Assembly (NCBI GenBank): GCA_937925855.1
Contig: CALAMO010000021.1
Span: forward strand, 1 to 55,591
Origin: an uncultured Thiotrichaceae bacterium
GTDB lineage: Bacteria; Pseudomonadota; Gammaproteobacteria; Thiotrichales; Thiotrichaceae
Direction of reading: 5' to 3'
Length of the DNA: 55,591 bases
Part shown: one piece after another, positions 1-8,463 of the stretch
Position numbering within the stretch: position 1 is the stretch's first letter
How the letters are laid out: each line of letters opens with the position of its first letter
Notes under the pieces: model-generated
What the model saw: the letters and a program-made list of their open reading frames with translations, nothing else
What the model was told of the DNA's origin: nothing
The model's database searches: none
Translations under genes and position numbers: made by a program

Positions 1-63
1 GCCAAGGCCAGCCAGGCGCTAGATGCAACTTATGCCGAGGCCGAAGCCTTGGGCTATTTATAA
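1..63 (+). CDS. C-terminal end of an unidentified protein (partial)
   Basis: Frame 1 is open from the first base and ends at a TAA at 61-63, giving an Ala/Glu-rich 20-residue tail that ends in ALGYL. The stop lies 21 bases before the next start codon, so it may belong to the same operon as the following FAD oxidoreductase. Twenty residues are too few to name a family. The coding call rests only on the open frame and the tight spacing. Confidence 0.4.
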   Translation, partial: AKASQALDATYAEAEALGYL

Positions 64-84
64 ATCAGTACGCAGACCAGCACG

Positions 85-1392
85 ATGCCCGCTCCGTTGC
101 TATATGCTAATGACTCGCCCGGCCAATACCCTAAGTCCTGGTACGCCGCAACGGCCCAGGCGCTGCCACCTTTTCCGCAGCTGCGGGGTGAGCAACAGGC
201 CGATGTTTGTATTATCGGCGCGGGCTTCACCGGTTTATCGGCCGCCCTGCATCTGGCTCAGGCCGGTTATAAAGTCGTCGTGCTGGACGCACAGCGCGTG
301 GGCTGGGGCGCATCGGGGCGTAACGGTGGCCAAGTGGGTAGCGGCCAGCGCCAAGATCAGGATGAGCTGGAGCAGCAATACGGTAAAACGCAGGCGCGGG
401 CGCTGTGGGATTTAGCGCTGGATGCGGTGACGCTGGTTAAGACACTCATCGCCGAACATCAGATTAAGTGTGACCTACAGTCCGGCATTATCCACGCCGA
501 TCACCGTAAGCGCTTAGTGGCACATACCCGCGCCTACGTCACCAAGTTACAGCGCGATTATCAGTACGCAGACATCCGCTTTTTAGATCAGCATGAGATA
601 CGCCACCAAGTGGGTTCCAGTGCTTACTTTGGCGGCAGCCTCGACTTGGGTGCGGCGCATCTGCACCCGCTTAACTATGCCTTAGGCTTAGCGCGCGCTG
701 CCGCTGATGCGGGTGCCCTCATCTACGAACAGTCAGCGGTACAAACCTATAATAAAGCCAGCCCCGCGCGCATCACGACGCAGCACGGCAGCATCAACGC
801 CCAGCAGGTCATACTGGCCTGTAACGGTTATTTGGACGGGCTTGACCCTAAGCTGGCGGCGCGCATTATGCCGATTAATAATTTTATCGTGGCGACTCGT
901 CCGATGTCCGCTGTGGAGCAGCAAAGCATCATTCGCGCTCGCCATGCGGTGGCTGATTCCAAATTTGTGGTTAATTATTTTCGCTTTAGTAGCGATCAGC
1001 GCCTGCTATTCGGTGGCGGTGAAAACTACAGCTTCCAGTTTCCGACCGATATCAAGCGCTTCGTCCAACCACATATGCTGAAGATTTTCCCACAGTTGGC
1101 TGACATTGAGCTGGACTACGGCTGGGGCGGCACGCTAGCGATTACGCGCAGCCGCATGCCTTGCTTCATGCGACTCGCTCCTAATGTGTTCTCAGCGGCG
1201 GGCTATTCCGGCCACGGCGTCGCCATGGCCACACTAGCCGGTAAGCTAATGGCCGAGGTCGTCGGCGGGACGACAGCGAATTTCGACGTTATGAGTCAAC
1301 TTAAGACGCCCACTTTTCCAGGTGGAGCGCTGCTGCGCTGGCCCCTGCTGGTGTTGGCGATGACCTATTATTCCATGCGAGACCGGCTGTAA
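85..1392 (+). CDS. puuB: FAD-dependent oxidoreductase, PuuB-like (gamma-glutamylputrescine oxidase family)
   Basis: A 435-residue DAO-family flavoenzyme. The FAD-binding Rossmann motif GAGFTG is at residues 45-50, followed by the acidic strand end VVVLDA and the family signature ASGRNGGQ at 76-83. The order and spacing match PuuB and related amine/amino-acid oxidases, which oxidise a secondary or primary amine and pass electrons to oxygen. PuuB acts on gamma-glutamylputrescine in cytoplasmic putrescine breakdown. No puuA, puuC or puuD is visible in the window, although an agmatinase-like gene lies 3.6 kb away, so the substrate is inferred from resemblance only. The start at 85 has a weak ribosome-binding site. 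The gene is convergent with the GlpR-type regulator. The family is secure; the exact substrate is not. Confidence 0.72.
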   Translation: MPAPLLYANDSPGQYPKSWYAATAQALPPFPQLRGEQQADVCIIGAGFTGLSAALHLAQAGYKVVVLDAQRVGWGASGRNGGQVGSGQRQDQDELEQQYGKTQARALWDLALDAVTLVKTLIAEHQIKCDLQSGIIHADHRKRLVAHTRAYVTKLQRDYQYADIRFLDQHEIRHQVGSSAYFGGSLDLGAAHLHPLNYALGLARAAADAGALIYEQSAVQTYNKASPARITTQHGSINAQQVILACNGYLDGLDPKLAARIMPINNFIVATRPMSAVEQQSIIRARHAVADSKFVVNYFRFSSDQRLLFGGGENYSFQFPTDIKRFVQPHMLKIFPQLADIELDYGWGGTLAITRSRMPCFMRLAPNVFSAAGYSGHGVAMATLAGKLMAEVVGGTTANFDVMSQLKTPTFPGGALLRWPLLVLAMTYYSMRDRL

Positions 1393-1403
1393 ATACGGTC
1401 CGC

Positions 1404-1431
1404 AAACCGCAATCTAAAGCGGCGGCGGTTT
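1404..1431. terminator. Possible hairpin terminator between convergent genes
   Basis: AAACCGC (1404-1410) and GCGGTTT (1425-1431) form a 7-bp inverted repeat just after the FAD oxidoreductase stop. The T tract on the plus strand is only three bases, so termination is plausible but weak. Confidence 0.35.
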
Positions 1432-1478
1432 ACCGGCTGTCTCACCCCGACTGACCGGTAGCTGTCCAACCGCACGCG

Positions 1479-2240
1479 CTACACGACGGTGTGCACGGCT
1501 ACCTCATGCTGCCCACAAATTTCTCGCAGCACGTCCGAGGGCAACTCATCCATAAACAGGCCGCTCAGCTGTGACATATGGGCGACGCGCACCGGCGCAT
1601 TGCGCTCCAGTTTACTGCTATCCGTCACCAAGAAACGTTCACGGGCGTTTTCTAATATCGCCTGGGTAACCCGCACCTCACGGTAATCATAATCCAGCAG
1701 TGCGCCCTCTTCATCCAGCGCTGACGTACCGATTACCGCATAATCCAGTTTAAACTGGCGCACGAAGTCCACCGTCGCCTCACCAACGATGGCACGATCA
1801 GCATGCCGCAGCACCCCGCCCGCCACAATCACCTCAAAGCTTTCATTCTGGATCAGGATATTGGCTACATTCAGATTATTGGTGATCACCATTAAATCCC
1901 GATGCCCAAGCAATGCCTGTGCAACGGCTTCGGTGGTAGTACCGATATTAATGAACAGGGAGCTGTTATCGGGAACTTGCGCCGCGCACAGCTCGGCTAA
2001 CACTTGTTTTTCTCTGCTGGCGATGTGGCGACGCTGCTCATAACCCACATTGGCGATTCCGGTCGCAAGCACTGCACCACCATGGACACGAGCCAGCATT
2101 TTTTGCGCGCTGAGTTCGTTCAGATCTTTGCGTATCGTTTGCGGCGTAACTGCAAATTGCAGCACTAGCCCATCGACCAAGACCTGACCGTGCTGACGGG
2201 CCTCGGCCATAATCTTCTGCTGGCGAATAGATAGCTTCAT
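1479..2240 (-). CDS. glpR: DeoR-family transcriptional repressor, GlpR type
   Basis: A 253-residue protein that follows E. coli GlpR along its whole length. An N-terminal DeoR winged helix-turn-helix (about residues 6-56) contains the hallmark VTPQTIRKDLNEL, followed by the RVHGGA linker. The C-terminal sugar-phosphate sensor domain carries NIGTTTEAVAQAL and VITNNLNVAN. GlpR represses glycerol-3-phosphate use and is released by glycerol-3-phosphate. No glp genes are in the window, so its targets must lie elsewhere, or it controls something else here. An AGGGG ribosome-binding site precedes the ATG by about six bases. It is convergent with the FAD oxidoreductase. Confidence 0.82.
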   Translation of the reverse strand: MKLSIRQQKIMAEARQHGQVLVDGLVLQFAVTPQTIRKDLNELSAQKMLARVHGGAVLATGIANVGYEQRRHIASREKQVLAELCAAQVPDNSSLFINIGTTTEAVAQALLGHRDLMVITNNLNVANILIQNESFEVIVAGGVLRHADRAIVGEATVDFVRQFKLDYAVIGTSALDEEGALLDYDYREVRVTQAILENARERFLVTDSSKLERNAPVRVAHMSQLSGLFMDELPSDVLREICGQHEVAVHTVV

Positions 2241-2445
2241 ATCGGCCCCTATACTTAAGTCAACGCATGTATCAATAAAAAAATTAGCGCATCAGCAGCA
2301 CTCGCTGTTCGCTGAGAAACCGGCGCCCGGTCGCAGCCCATCGCCACCAAAACTGAATCCATTATTAAGCGTTACCCGTTAAATATTATTATAAATTAAC
2401 CACTTATCAATATTTCCTAAAAAATCGAACAACACCAAAAAAGTT

Positions 2446-2486
2446 CAGGTCGAATTAAGGGCGGCGCCCCTATTCTTGTCGACCTG
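2446..2486. repeat. 8-bp inverted repeat with nested GGGC/GCCC stem
   Basis: CAGGTCGA (2446-2453) and TCGACCTG (2479-2486) are perfect inverted copies. Between them lies a small GGGC-GGC-GCCC hairpin. This could be a regulator-binding site, a folded RNA element or the edge of a lost mobile element. The sequence does not decide which. Confidence 0.5.
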
Positions 2487-2516
2487 GAAAACAAAGCAGG
2501 CAACGGAATGTTTGAG

Positions 2517-2563
2517 GAAAAACCACCGGCTTGCAGTACAGGGGTAAAGCAAACCGGTTTTTC
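2517..2563. terminator. Imperfect long hairpin flanked by A5/T5, possible bidirectional terminator
   Basis: CCGGCTTGC (2526-2534) pairs with GCAAACCGG (2549-2557) with one wobble. The flanking GAAAAA (2517-2522) and TTTTTC (2558-2563) can extend the stem. A T5 run follows the stem on the plus strand, and a similar run follows on the minus strand, where it could end panBC transcription. It is about 200 bases from the panC stop, so the role is uncertain. Confidence 0.4.
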
Positions 2564-2767
2564 TGATAACACATCTGCAGATTGCCATAGGGCTGGCAAG
2601 GGTAACGCCTAGTGCAGATGATAATAATAACAATAATGTTATTTAGGCCTGTGGACGCTGGATATAATAAGAGCAAAAACCTAGCGTTCACGGTGCTATT
2701 TTAATGACAACTGAATCACCACACAAGTATTCACTGCTGTGTAGTCACACAAGCCTAACGCAGAATC

Positions 2768-3643
2768 CTAAATAATCTCCCCCTCGCGCAACAGCACCTG
2801 TAGATTATCAATCAGGCGGGCCTTACCCAACCAAGCCGACACCAACAGCACCAGCTCCTCATCACCCACTTGTGGTGGCTGTAAATCCGTATTACGCCGC
2901 ACCTCTAAATACTCAGCCGTAAAACCGGCCTGCGCTAGCTTCCCCAACATTTCCTGCTGCACCGCCTGATAAGCTGTTGCCCCCTGGGCGCCCAGTGCGA
3001 TTACCCGCTGAGCGGTTTGCTGTAAAATTTGATGCAGCACGGGCGCAATCTTACGCTCCGTCGCACTGAGGTAGCCGTTACGCGAACTTTTCGCCAGCCC
3101 ATCCTCATCCCGCACCGCCGTCACCGCCTCAATGCTGATATTCATATTTAGATCATTCACCATCTGCCGAATCACTAACAGCTGCTGAAAATCCTTCGCC
3201 CCAAACACGGCAATATCGGGCTGCACCAAATTAAAGAGTTTATTCACCACCGTCGCCACGCCAATAAAATGGCCGCTACGCTTCTCCCCTTCCAGCACAT
3301 CACTGATGCCGGGCACCTCAACTTTAGTGCGCAGCGCACCGCTGGGGTACATCGCCTGTGCCGAAGGCGCAAACACCACGTCGGTGCCCAGCTGTGCCAA
3401 GGCAGCACAGTCAGCATCTAAGGTCACGGGATAGTTAGCTAAGTCCTCGGCCCGATCGAACTGGGCGGGGTTAACAAAAATTGAAGCAATGACTTTGGTG
3501 CCCGTTTGGCGGGCCCGCTCAATGAGCGCAAAATGTCCGCTGTGCAAGTTGCCCATCGTGGGGACAAACGCCACCGTTTCGCCCGCCAGATGCCAAGCCT
3601 TAACCTGAGTTTGGAGAGAGGGAATCTGTTTAATTAGCTGCAT
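2768..3643 (-). CDS. panC: Pantothenate synthetase
   Basis: A 291-residue cytoplasmic enzyme of vitamin B5 and coenzyme A synthesis. It condenses pantoate with beta-alanine using ATP through a pantoyl-adenylate intermediate. The nucleotidyltransferase signature VPTMGNLHSGH is near residues 28-38, SIFVNPAQF follows, and GAKDFQQLLVIRQMVNDL and SSRNGYLS (the KMSKS-equivalent region) mark the active site. Length matches the family at about 280-290. panB lies 117 bases upstream on the same strand, giving the usual panB-panC order. Confidence 0.95.
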   Translation of the reverse strand: MQLIKQIPSLQTQVKAWHLAGETVAFVPTMGNLHSGHFALIERARQTGTKVIASIFVNPAQFDRAEDLANYPVTLDADCAALAQLGTDVVFAPSAQAMYPSGALRTKVEVPGISDVLEGEKRSGHFIGVATVVNKLFNLVQPDIAVFGAKDFQQLLVIRQMVNDLNMNISIEAVTAVRDEDGLAKSSRNGYLSATERKIAPVLHQILQQTAQRVIALGAQGATAYQAVQQEMLGKLAQAGFTAEYLEVRRNTDLQPPQVGDEELVLLVSAWLGKARLIDNLQVLLREGEII

Positions 3644-3714
3644 AGCTGTCCTACTGCTTAGTCGAAAAATTCAAATAACGCTGTTTTAGCTCAAGGGGCT
3701 CCAGATAGAAGCGC

Positions 3715-3774
3715 TTCAAACACAATCGTTTCAGACAAAATCATTGCAAACAAAATCGATTCAAAAAAAGCTGT
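3715..3774. repeat. Degenerate 15-bp tandem repeat, about 4 units, overlapping the panB stop
   Basis: Successive 15-base units are TTCAAACACAATCGT (3715-3729), TTCAGACAAAATCAT (3730-3744), TGCAAACAAAATCGA (3745-3759) and a decayed TTCAAAAAAAGCTGT (3760-3774). The last unit contains the panB stop codon (3761-3763) and its final codons. The period equals five codons. It looks like a replication-slippage expansion at the 3' end of panB. A 10-bp palindrome, GAAGCGCTTC, abuts it on the left. Confidence 0.65.
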
Positions 3775-4576
3775 GTTCTTCCGCTGGGAAGGCACCGGTT
3801 TTAACCGCCGTCACATAAGCCGCTACCGCGCCCGGTATCGTGCCTGCATCCGGCATAAAGTCACGCGAAAAACGCGGCGCACCCGGCGTGATCCCCAGCA
3901 TATCCTGAAGCACCAATACCTGCCCATCGCAGCGTTGTCCCGCACCAATCCCAATCACCGGAATCTCTAGCTGGGCGGTAATCTTTTCCGCCAGGTGTAC
4001 CGGCACGCATTCCAGCACCAGCATATCCGCTCCCGCATCTTGTAGGGCCAGCGCATCGGCCTGCATCTGTGTCGCCACCGGCGCATCGCGCCCCTGTACT
4101 CTATAACCGCCCAGCTTATGTACAGACTGCGGCTGCAATCCCAAATGGGCGCACACCGGCACACCATGAAACGTTAGCTGCCGCACCGTTTCCACCTGGG
4201 GCGCACCGCCTTCCAGCTTCACCATCTGTGCATAGCCTTCTTGCATCAGACGCGCGCAATTACGCAGCGCCATCTCCGGCGAGGTATAGCTCATAAACGG
4301 CAGATCGGCTAACACCAGCGCGCGCTCAGTCGCCCAGGTCACCGCACGGGTATGATAAATAATATCCGCCACCGACACCGGAATGGTGGTGGCACGGCCC
4401 TGGATCACCATGCCCAAGGAATCACCCACTAGAATAACATCCACCCCGCCCTGATCGACGACGCGGGCAAAACTGGAATCATAAGCAGTCAGCATGGCAA
4501 TTTTCTCACCTTCCTGCTTCATCTTACGCAGCGTTGTCACACTGTGTTTAGCGTATTGTTGTGTGCCGTAGGCCAT
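3761..4576 (-). CDS. panB: 3-methyl-2-oxobutanoate hydroxymethyltransferase (ketopantoate hydroxymethyltransferase)
   Basis: A 271-residue enzyme that transfers a hydroxymethyl group from 5,10-methylene-tetrahydrofolate to 2-oxoisovalerate, the first committed step of pantothenate synthesis. Family motifs are [29 protein letters not shown] cut here to its key parts: the Mg-binding VGDSLGM, then [22 protein letters not shown] and IPVIGIGAG. The start is the ATG at 4574-4576 (protein MAYGTQQY), preceded by a GGAG site seven bases away. Longer open frames run on into antisense tRNA-Ser and are artefacts. Family length is about 264, so 271 is normal. panC follows on the same strand. Confidence 0.94.
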   Translation of the reverse strand: MAYGTQQYAKHSVTTLRKMKQEGEKIAMLTAYDSSFARVVDQGGVDVILVGDSLGMVIQGRATTIPVSVADIIYHTRAVTWATERALVLADLPFMSYTSPEMALRNCARLMQEGYAQMVKLEGGAPQVETVRQLTFHGVPVCAHLGLQPQSVHKLGGYRVQGRDAPVATQMQADALALQDAGADMLVLECVPVHLAEKITAQLEIPVIGIGAGQRCDGQVLVLQDMLGITPGAPRFSRDFMPDAGTIPGAVAAYVTAVKTGAFPAEEHSFF

Positions 4577-4605
4577 GGTTGCTCCAATACCTGTTTGATG
4601 CGCGC

Positions 4606-4633
4606 AGTATATATGATTGTGCAAGTGGAAAAA
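4606..4633 (-). promoter_or_regulatory. Candidate sigma-70 promoter of panB
   Basis: On the minus strand TATACT (4606-4611) could be the -10 box, with TTTTTC (4628-4633) 16 bases upstream as a poor -35 box. The -10 lies 30 bases before the chosen panB ATG, which fits a short leader. Based only on box resemblance. Confidence 0.3.
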
Positions 4634-4676
4634 ATTCTGGTAATTCGGCGACGTTTTGATTATTCTACGCGCCTCT

Positions 4677-4764
4677 GGAGAGTTGGCAGAGTGGTCGAAT
4701 GCGGTGGTCTTGAAAACCATTGACTCGAAAGGGTCCGGGGGTTCGAATCCCTCACTCTCCGCCA
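4677..4764 (+). tRNA. tRNA-Ser, anticodon UGA
   Basis: The acceptor arms GGAGAGT (4677-4683) and ACTCTCC pair perfectly and end in GCCA, so the CCA is encoded. The anticodon loop CTTGAAA carries TGA, which reads UCA and related serine codons. A long variable arm (around CTCGAAAGGG) and the T arm GGGGGTTCGAATCCC complete a class II tRNA of 88 bases. Confidence 0.97.
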
Positions 4765-4771
4765 TTATGCT

Positions 4772-4800
4772 GGTGCTGGACGGCCTCAGGCCGTCGCACC
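4772..4800 (+). terminator. Hairpin terminator of tRNA-Ser
   Basis: Eight bases after the tRNA, GACGGCC-TCA-GGCCGTC (4779-4795) forms a perfect 7-bp stem. It is extended by GGTGC (4772-4776) pairing with GCACC (4796-4800) across a 2-base bulge, and is followed by GTTT. Position and strength suit a tRNA terminator, though the T run is short. Confidence 0.6.
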
Positions 4801-4998
4801 GTTTACCTCAGCACCACGACTGCCAACACACTCAGAGTCCCACATTTTTTCAAGCACACTCATTTTTCCTCTATTTAGCAATCGCTCAAAACGTATCCAT
4901 CAATCACCAGCTCACCGAACGAACTAAATTGCGCTTCTTCAACGCTTTCCATTAGAGTGTGCCTATCCGTTTGGAAGGAAATAATGGGAGGAAATCAC

Positions 4999-5979
4999 AT
5001 GTCCACAAACAATTACGAACAAGGCCGCCTCAACCTGCCTTTTGTTGGTCACTGCACTTTTGCCAAAGCGCCCCCCGTTACCGACTGGGATAACATTGAT
5101 GCGGACGTTGCTATCCTCGGTGTCCCTAATGATATGGGTACACAATGGCGCTCTGGCGCACGCTTTGGGCCGCGCGGCATTCGGGAAGCGTCTACCCTGT
5201 TCTCCTTTGGGCACAGCGGCGCCTATGACTTTGAAGACGATAAAATGTACCTGACCCAAGATCAGGTTACCCTGGTTGACGCCGGCGACGCCGACATTGT
5301 GCACACCGATATGCACCAAAGCCATGAAAATACTTATCATGCCGTCAGTCGACTATTAGCCGCCGGTGCGATGCCCGTTTGTTTGGGCGGCGACCATTCC
5401 GTGCATGCCCCCATTATTCAGGCTTTTGAAGATCAAGGCCCGATCCATATTATCCATTTCGATGCGCACCTTGATTTTGTTGATGAGCGCCACGGGGTAC
5501 GCTATGGCCATGGCAACCCGCTGCGCCGCGCCTCCGAGATGAACCACATTGTCGGTATGACTCAGCTGGGGATTCGCAATGTATCCTCGTCCAACCGCGC
5601 GGACTATCAAGCCGCTAGGGATGCCGGGTCGGATATTATGTCGGTGCGCCAAATTCGACAGCTCGGCGTTGCGGGTGTGATGGCGCGCATTCCAGCAGGG
5701 CGAAATTATTATATTACTATTGATATTGACGGCTTTGACCCATCGATTGCGCCCGGCACCGGTACGCCGAGTCACGGTGGCTTCTTATATTATGAGGTAT
5801 TGGAAATTATTCAGGCATTGGCAATTCGTAGTCAGGGTAATATTATCGGCATGGATTTAGTCGAAGTCGCCCCGGCTTATGACCCGGCGGGCGTCACTTC
5901 AATTCTAGCCGCGCAGCTACTGATGAACAGCATTGGTTTTATTTTCCATGCACGTTCAGGTGAAGACTCTAATAAATAA
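4999..5979 (+). CDS. speB: Ureohydrolase, agmatinase/guanidino-hydrolase family
   Basis: A 326-residue manganese enzyme of the arginase/agmatinase superfamily, hydrolysing a guanidino compound to urea and an amine. The metal ligand motifs are all present: GGDHS, DAHLDF and DIDGFDP. The start is the ATG at 4999, chosen because GGGAGGAAA lies six bases upstream; an ATG at 4984 would sit on that site. Length is 20 residues above E. coli agmatinase (306). The DAHLDF form and the YGHGNPLRRA loop differ from E. coli SpeB (DAHTD), so the substrate could be agmatine or another guanidino compound such as guanidinobutyrate. It stands alone between the tRNA and a strong terminator. Confidence 0.8.
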   Translation: MSTNNYEQGRLNLPFVGHCTFAKAPPVTDWDNIDADVAILGVPNDMGTQWRSGARFGPRGIREASTLFSFGHSGAYDFEDDKMYLTQDQVTLVDAGDADIVHTDMHQSHENTYHAVSRLLAAGAMPVCLGGDHSVHAPIIQAFEDQGPIHIIHFDAHLDFVDERHGVRYGHGNPLRRASEMNHIVGMTQLGIRNVSSSNRADYQAARDAGSDIMSVRQIRQLGVAGVMARIPAGRNYYITIDIDGFDPSIAPGTGTPSHGGFLYYEVLEIIQALAIRSQGNIIGMDLVEVAPAYDPAGVTSILAAQLLMNSIGFIFHARSGEDSNK

Positions 5980-6001
5980 ATCAGTGATTAGTTAACATAA
6001 A

Positions 6002-6031
6002 AAACCCCTCATGATTTAACATGAGGGGTTT
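6002..6031. terminator. Strong bidirectional intrinsic terminator
   Basis: AAACCCCTCATG (6002-6013) and CATGAGGGGTTT (6020-6031) make a perfect 12-bp stem with a 6-base loop. A and T runs on both sides let it serve the ureohydrolase gene on the plus strand and the beta-propeller gene on the minus strand. Confidence 0.9.
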
Positions 6032-6079
6032 AATCTAATCCAACCTTTAAACTAAGCGTCTAACACGCTAGTTATATGC

Positions 6080-7240
6080 TTAGCGGACAAACTCAATGAA
6101 GTTAAATGCATCAGGGAAAGTCACTTCATCCTTGAATTTTAATGGCGCACCAATGCCGTCACCATTAACTGACCACAGGCTCACGTTACCATCCTGCGTA
6201 GCAATAGCCACCTGCTTGCCATCGGGAGACATCGCGAAGTGCCGTGTCTCGCCACGGCCAATGTAGGTGTTACCCACTGAGGTCAACATACCGTCATCAT
6301 CAACCGCAAACTTGGTCATTTCCTGGAGTAATCTGTTAAAGGCCACCAAAATTTTACCATCAGGTGTAATTTTAACGTCAGCACCGCGCTGCGGGCTACT
6401 CATATCAGCATCTGTCGACAGGAAAACGCGCTGCTTCGGGTTAGCGGACAGTGCGCCAGTACGCTGATTGATGCCATAAACGAGCACTTCACTGGAACCA
6501 CCGGTAACCACATAAAGCACTTTACCGTTCGGATGGAAAGCAAAGTTCCGCGGGCCAGTTTTATCCCCAGTAGCTGGACGAGGCGCTTCAATTTCTGTGA
6601 CGTTCTTGTCTGCATCTATCGCGAACATGGCAATCTCTTGACCGCGTAAGCAGCTAGCATAGGCCCACTTTTCTGTGGGGTGAATACTAAACTGATTAGG
6701 TGCATGACAACCAGTGATCACCTGTGGAGCGCCAAAATTCATGCCATCGTAGCTGCGAGCAGTCAGCTGATCTTCATAGAAGTGAGCGGTCAAAACCAGC
6801 TCTCCATCATTAGTCGCCGCCACTGAAGTCGGTGAATTTGCTGCCTCAACACTCGTCACTTCTTCAAGTTTTTGACGTGACGTAGTAAAGTTATAAGCCG
6901 TTAATTTATCGCGTGTCAGGCCAAATACACTGTTGCCGGCGGTTTGAGCGAAGTAGAAACTTTTATGTTTCTTATATCTTTTTACCCGCTTTAATTCACT
7001 CTTATTGTCCAGCAACGTCATTATCATCGCACCAGGATGAGTGCGAGCTTCCCCATAAGAATTGTCGCGGCTACCAATTAATAACAGTGGAAAAGACGAA
7101 TTACCCAGCGCGCTTCTTGGAATATCCATTCCAGCATTATCTTGGATCATTTTTTCACTGTGAGATTCGTCAGCATAGACCGATAAAGAACAACAAATTA
7201 CTGTGCTAAGCAATAAGGCTTGCTTGAAAGAATTTTTCAC
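6080..7240 (-). CDS. Exported seven-bladed beta-propeller protein (lactonase/YncE-like)
   Basis: A 386-residue protein starting at a GTG (7238-7240) with AAGGA ten bases upstream. Residues 1-23 form a signal peptide (basic MKNSFK, hydrophobic LLLSTVICCSLSVYA), so the mature protein should be periplasmic or secreted. The rest is a repeating pattern with SPDGKQVAIATQDG, HPNGKVLYVVTGG, ITPDGKILVAFN and HPTEKWAYASC, the blade signature of the 6-phosphogluconolactonase/YncE beta-propeller group. Enzymatic activity is not shown: such propellers also act as binding proteins. The gene stands alone between a terminator and a 449-base empty stretch. Confidence 0.7.
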   Translation of the reverse strand: MKNSFKQALLLSTVICCSLSVYADESHSEKMIQDNAGMDIPRSALGNSSFPLLLIGSRDNSYGEARTHPGAMIMTLLDNKSELKRVKRYKKHKSFYFAQTAGNSVFGLTRDKLTAYNFTTSRQKLEEVTSVEAANSPTSVAATNDGELVLTAHFYEDQLTARSYDGMNFGAPQVITGCHAPNQFSIHPTEKWAYASCLRGQEIAMFAIDADKNVTEIEAPRPATGDKTGPRNFAFHPNGKVLYVVTGGSSEVLVYGINQRTGALSANPKQRVFLSTDADMSSPQRGADVKITPDGKILVAFNRLLQEMTKFAVDDDGMLTSVGNTYIGRGETRHFAMSPDGKQVAIATQDGNVSLWSVNGDGIGAPLKFKDEVTFPDAFNFIEFVR

Positions 7241-7689
7241 TTTTTTTAATCCTTTTATATTTAGAAATCTAACTATTTAAGTTAAGGCATTAAGACTCAG
7301 ATACTTATTTTCATAAAAATATTTAAAACAAGTTTCAGGCCTTTGTAATTAACACTCAATTTTCCGATGTAGGCAATAAGTAGTAAACTGTGTTGTTGCT
7401 TGTTAGTAAATTTAATGGATGATTAAATTAATTTATATTCCATTCCCTACCAGATGGACTAAAAGCAAGATAAGTGGCAATTTGCGGAGAAATTCGATGC
7501 TTTGACAGCTAGCAAGTGCTGATGAAGCTCACTGGAGGCATGACTGGAAGCATGCGCTGGCGGGTAATGTGTTCGGTTCGTAGTGCTCGTAGCAATGGCT
7601 CGGGCGCAGCGACCGACCGGTAACAGGAAAACGCCCCTGCCACCAGACGCCGACCACTAGGTTTTAGCGCCTCTTATTGTTTAATGGCG
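7241..7689. other. Non-coding gap upstream of the beta-propeller gene
   Basis: Nothing gene-like is visible. The left half (to about 7450) is strongly AT-rich and should hold the promoter of the beta-propeller gene. The right half returns to genome-like composition and lies downstream of trpA. AGCGCC and GGCGCT near 7667-7692 form a weak 6-bp hairpin without a T run. Confidence 0.5.
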
Positions 7690-8463
7690 CTATTCCCGCA
7701 AAATACCTGCAATAAACGGTTTAACAGCAGCCACCCCACCCTGCTCCATTACTTTAATTGTCTCTGAACCAATCACCGCCATATCCGCCTTACCTCGGAT
7801 AAAATCAAAATCAGCCCGCGTCTTCACCCCAAAGCCCAGTGCCAGCGGTAAATCGGTCGCTGCCCGACAGTCCGCGAGATAGCCATCCAATTCAGCAGAA
7901 AACTGAGTTTCTTTTCCGGTGACGCCTTTACGCGCCACGGTATAGACGAAGCCATCTGAGTTTTCCGCCAGGGTCTGCATCCGCTGTGGTGAGCTGTTTG
8001 GGGTAAAGATATGGATAGGCGACAGGCCATGCGTCCGCATCGCCGCAATATAATCGCGCCCCTCTTCCGGCGGCAGGTCGGGAATAATGGCACCCTGAAT
8101 GCCGATGCGCTGCATGTTTTCCACAAACGGCATCACGCCCTGACTAAACAAAATGTTGTAATAGGTCATAAATACAAACGGAATGTCGAACTGTGCGGTG
8201 ATTTTCTCCGCCATCTCCAGGCAGCCATCCACCGTCGCCCCAGCCCTAATCGCCTCAGAATTAGCATGCAGTATCACCGGCCCGTCTGCCATCGGCTCAG
8301 AAAAGGGAATCTGTAGTTCCATCAGGTCAACGCCGGCCTCTACCATCGACTCCACCACCCGCATTGAGTCATCATAAGACGGATAACCCAATACGATATG
8401 CGTCATTAACAGTAATTCTTTCTGCTCACGCTGTTGACGAATGTATTGCTCTAGCTTATTCAT
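7690..8463 (-). CDS. trpA: Tryptophan synthase alpha chain (divergent copy)
   Basis: A 257-residue TIM-barrel protein. The two catalytic acids of TrpA are in their canonical positions, Glu49 (DLMEL) and Asp60 (PFSEPMAD). The alpha-subunit phosphate-binding and loop-6 regions are also present (IPDLPPEE, ARKGVTGKE, GFGVK). It should cleave indole-3-glycerol phosphate to indole, passed to TrpB. The ATG directly follows the trpB stop with no spacing, so the two are translationally coupled. The sequence is far from the E. coli protein, and the gene is in an operon with a GntR regulator rather than with trpCDEF. This may be a second, regulated trpBA set or the only one; the window cannot tell. Confidence 0.88.
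   Translation of the reverse strand: MNKLEQYIRQQREQKELLLMTHIVLGYPSYDDSMRVVESMVEAGVDLMELQIPFSEPMADGPVILHANSEAIRAGATVDGCLEMAEKITAQFDIPFVFMTYYNILFSQGVMPFVENMQRIGIQGAIIPDLPPEEGRDYIAAMRTHGLSPIHIFTPNSSPQRMQTLAENSDGFVYTVARKGVTGKETQFSAELDGYLADCRAATDLPLALGFGVKTRADFDFIRGKADMAVIGSETIKVMEQGGVAAVKPFIAGILRE

Larger units (their letters stand above)
2241..2767. other. Non-coding gap between glpR and panC with two inverted repeats
   Basis: I see no gene in these 527 bases. Short reading frames on the minus strand overlap each other in three phases, lack ribosome-binding sites and encode low-complexity peptides. The glpR promoter must lie at the left end. The middle holds two inverted repeats, listed separately at 2446-2486 and 2517-2563. 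A short ATA-rich stretch lies near 2618-2640. Confidence 0.6.

Noticed and set aside
2487-2620. Possible cyclic-di-GMP riboswitch in the glpR-panC gap
   Set aside because: A GCAAACC stretch and a GG-rich 3' side invite the idea, but the conserved GACGCAAAGCC and GGGTTACCG-type parts are not present.
2417-2691. Overlapping short minus-strand frames in the glpR-panC gap
   Set aside because: Three phases overlap, with no ribosome-binding sites, and peptides are low-complexity. Better explained as non-coding DNA.
4577-4765. Upstream extension of panB into antisense tRNA-Ser (an N-terminus reading [15 protein letters not shown])
   Set aside because: The extension is the reverse complement of tRNA-Ser. 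That peptide is a typical artefact of antisense serine tRNA, and a good ribosome-binding site precedes the ATG at 4576.
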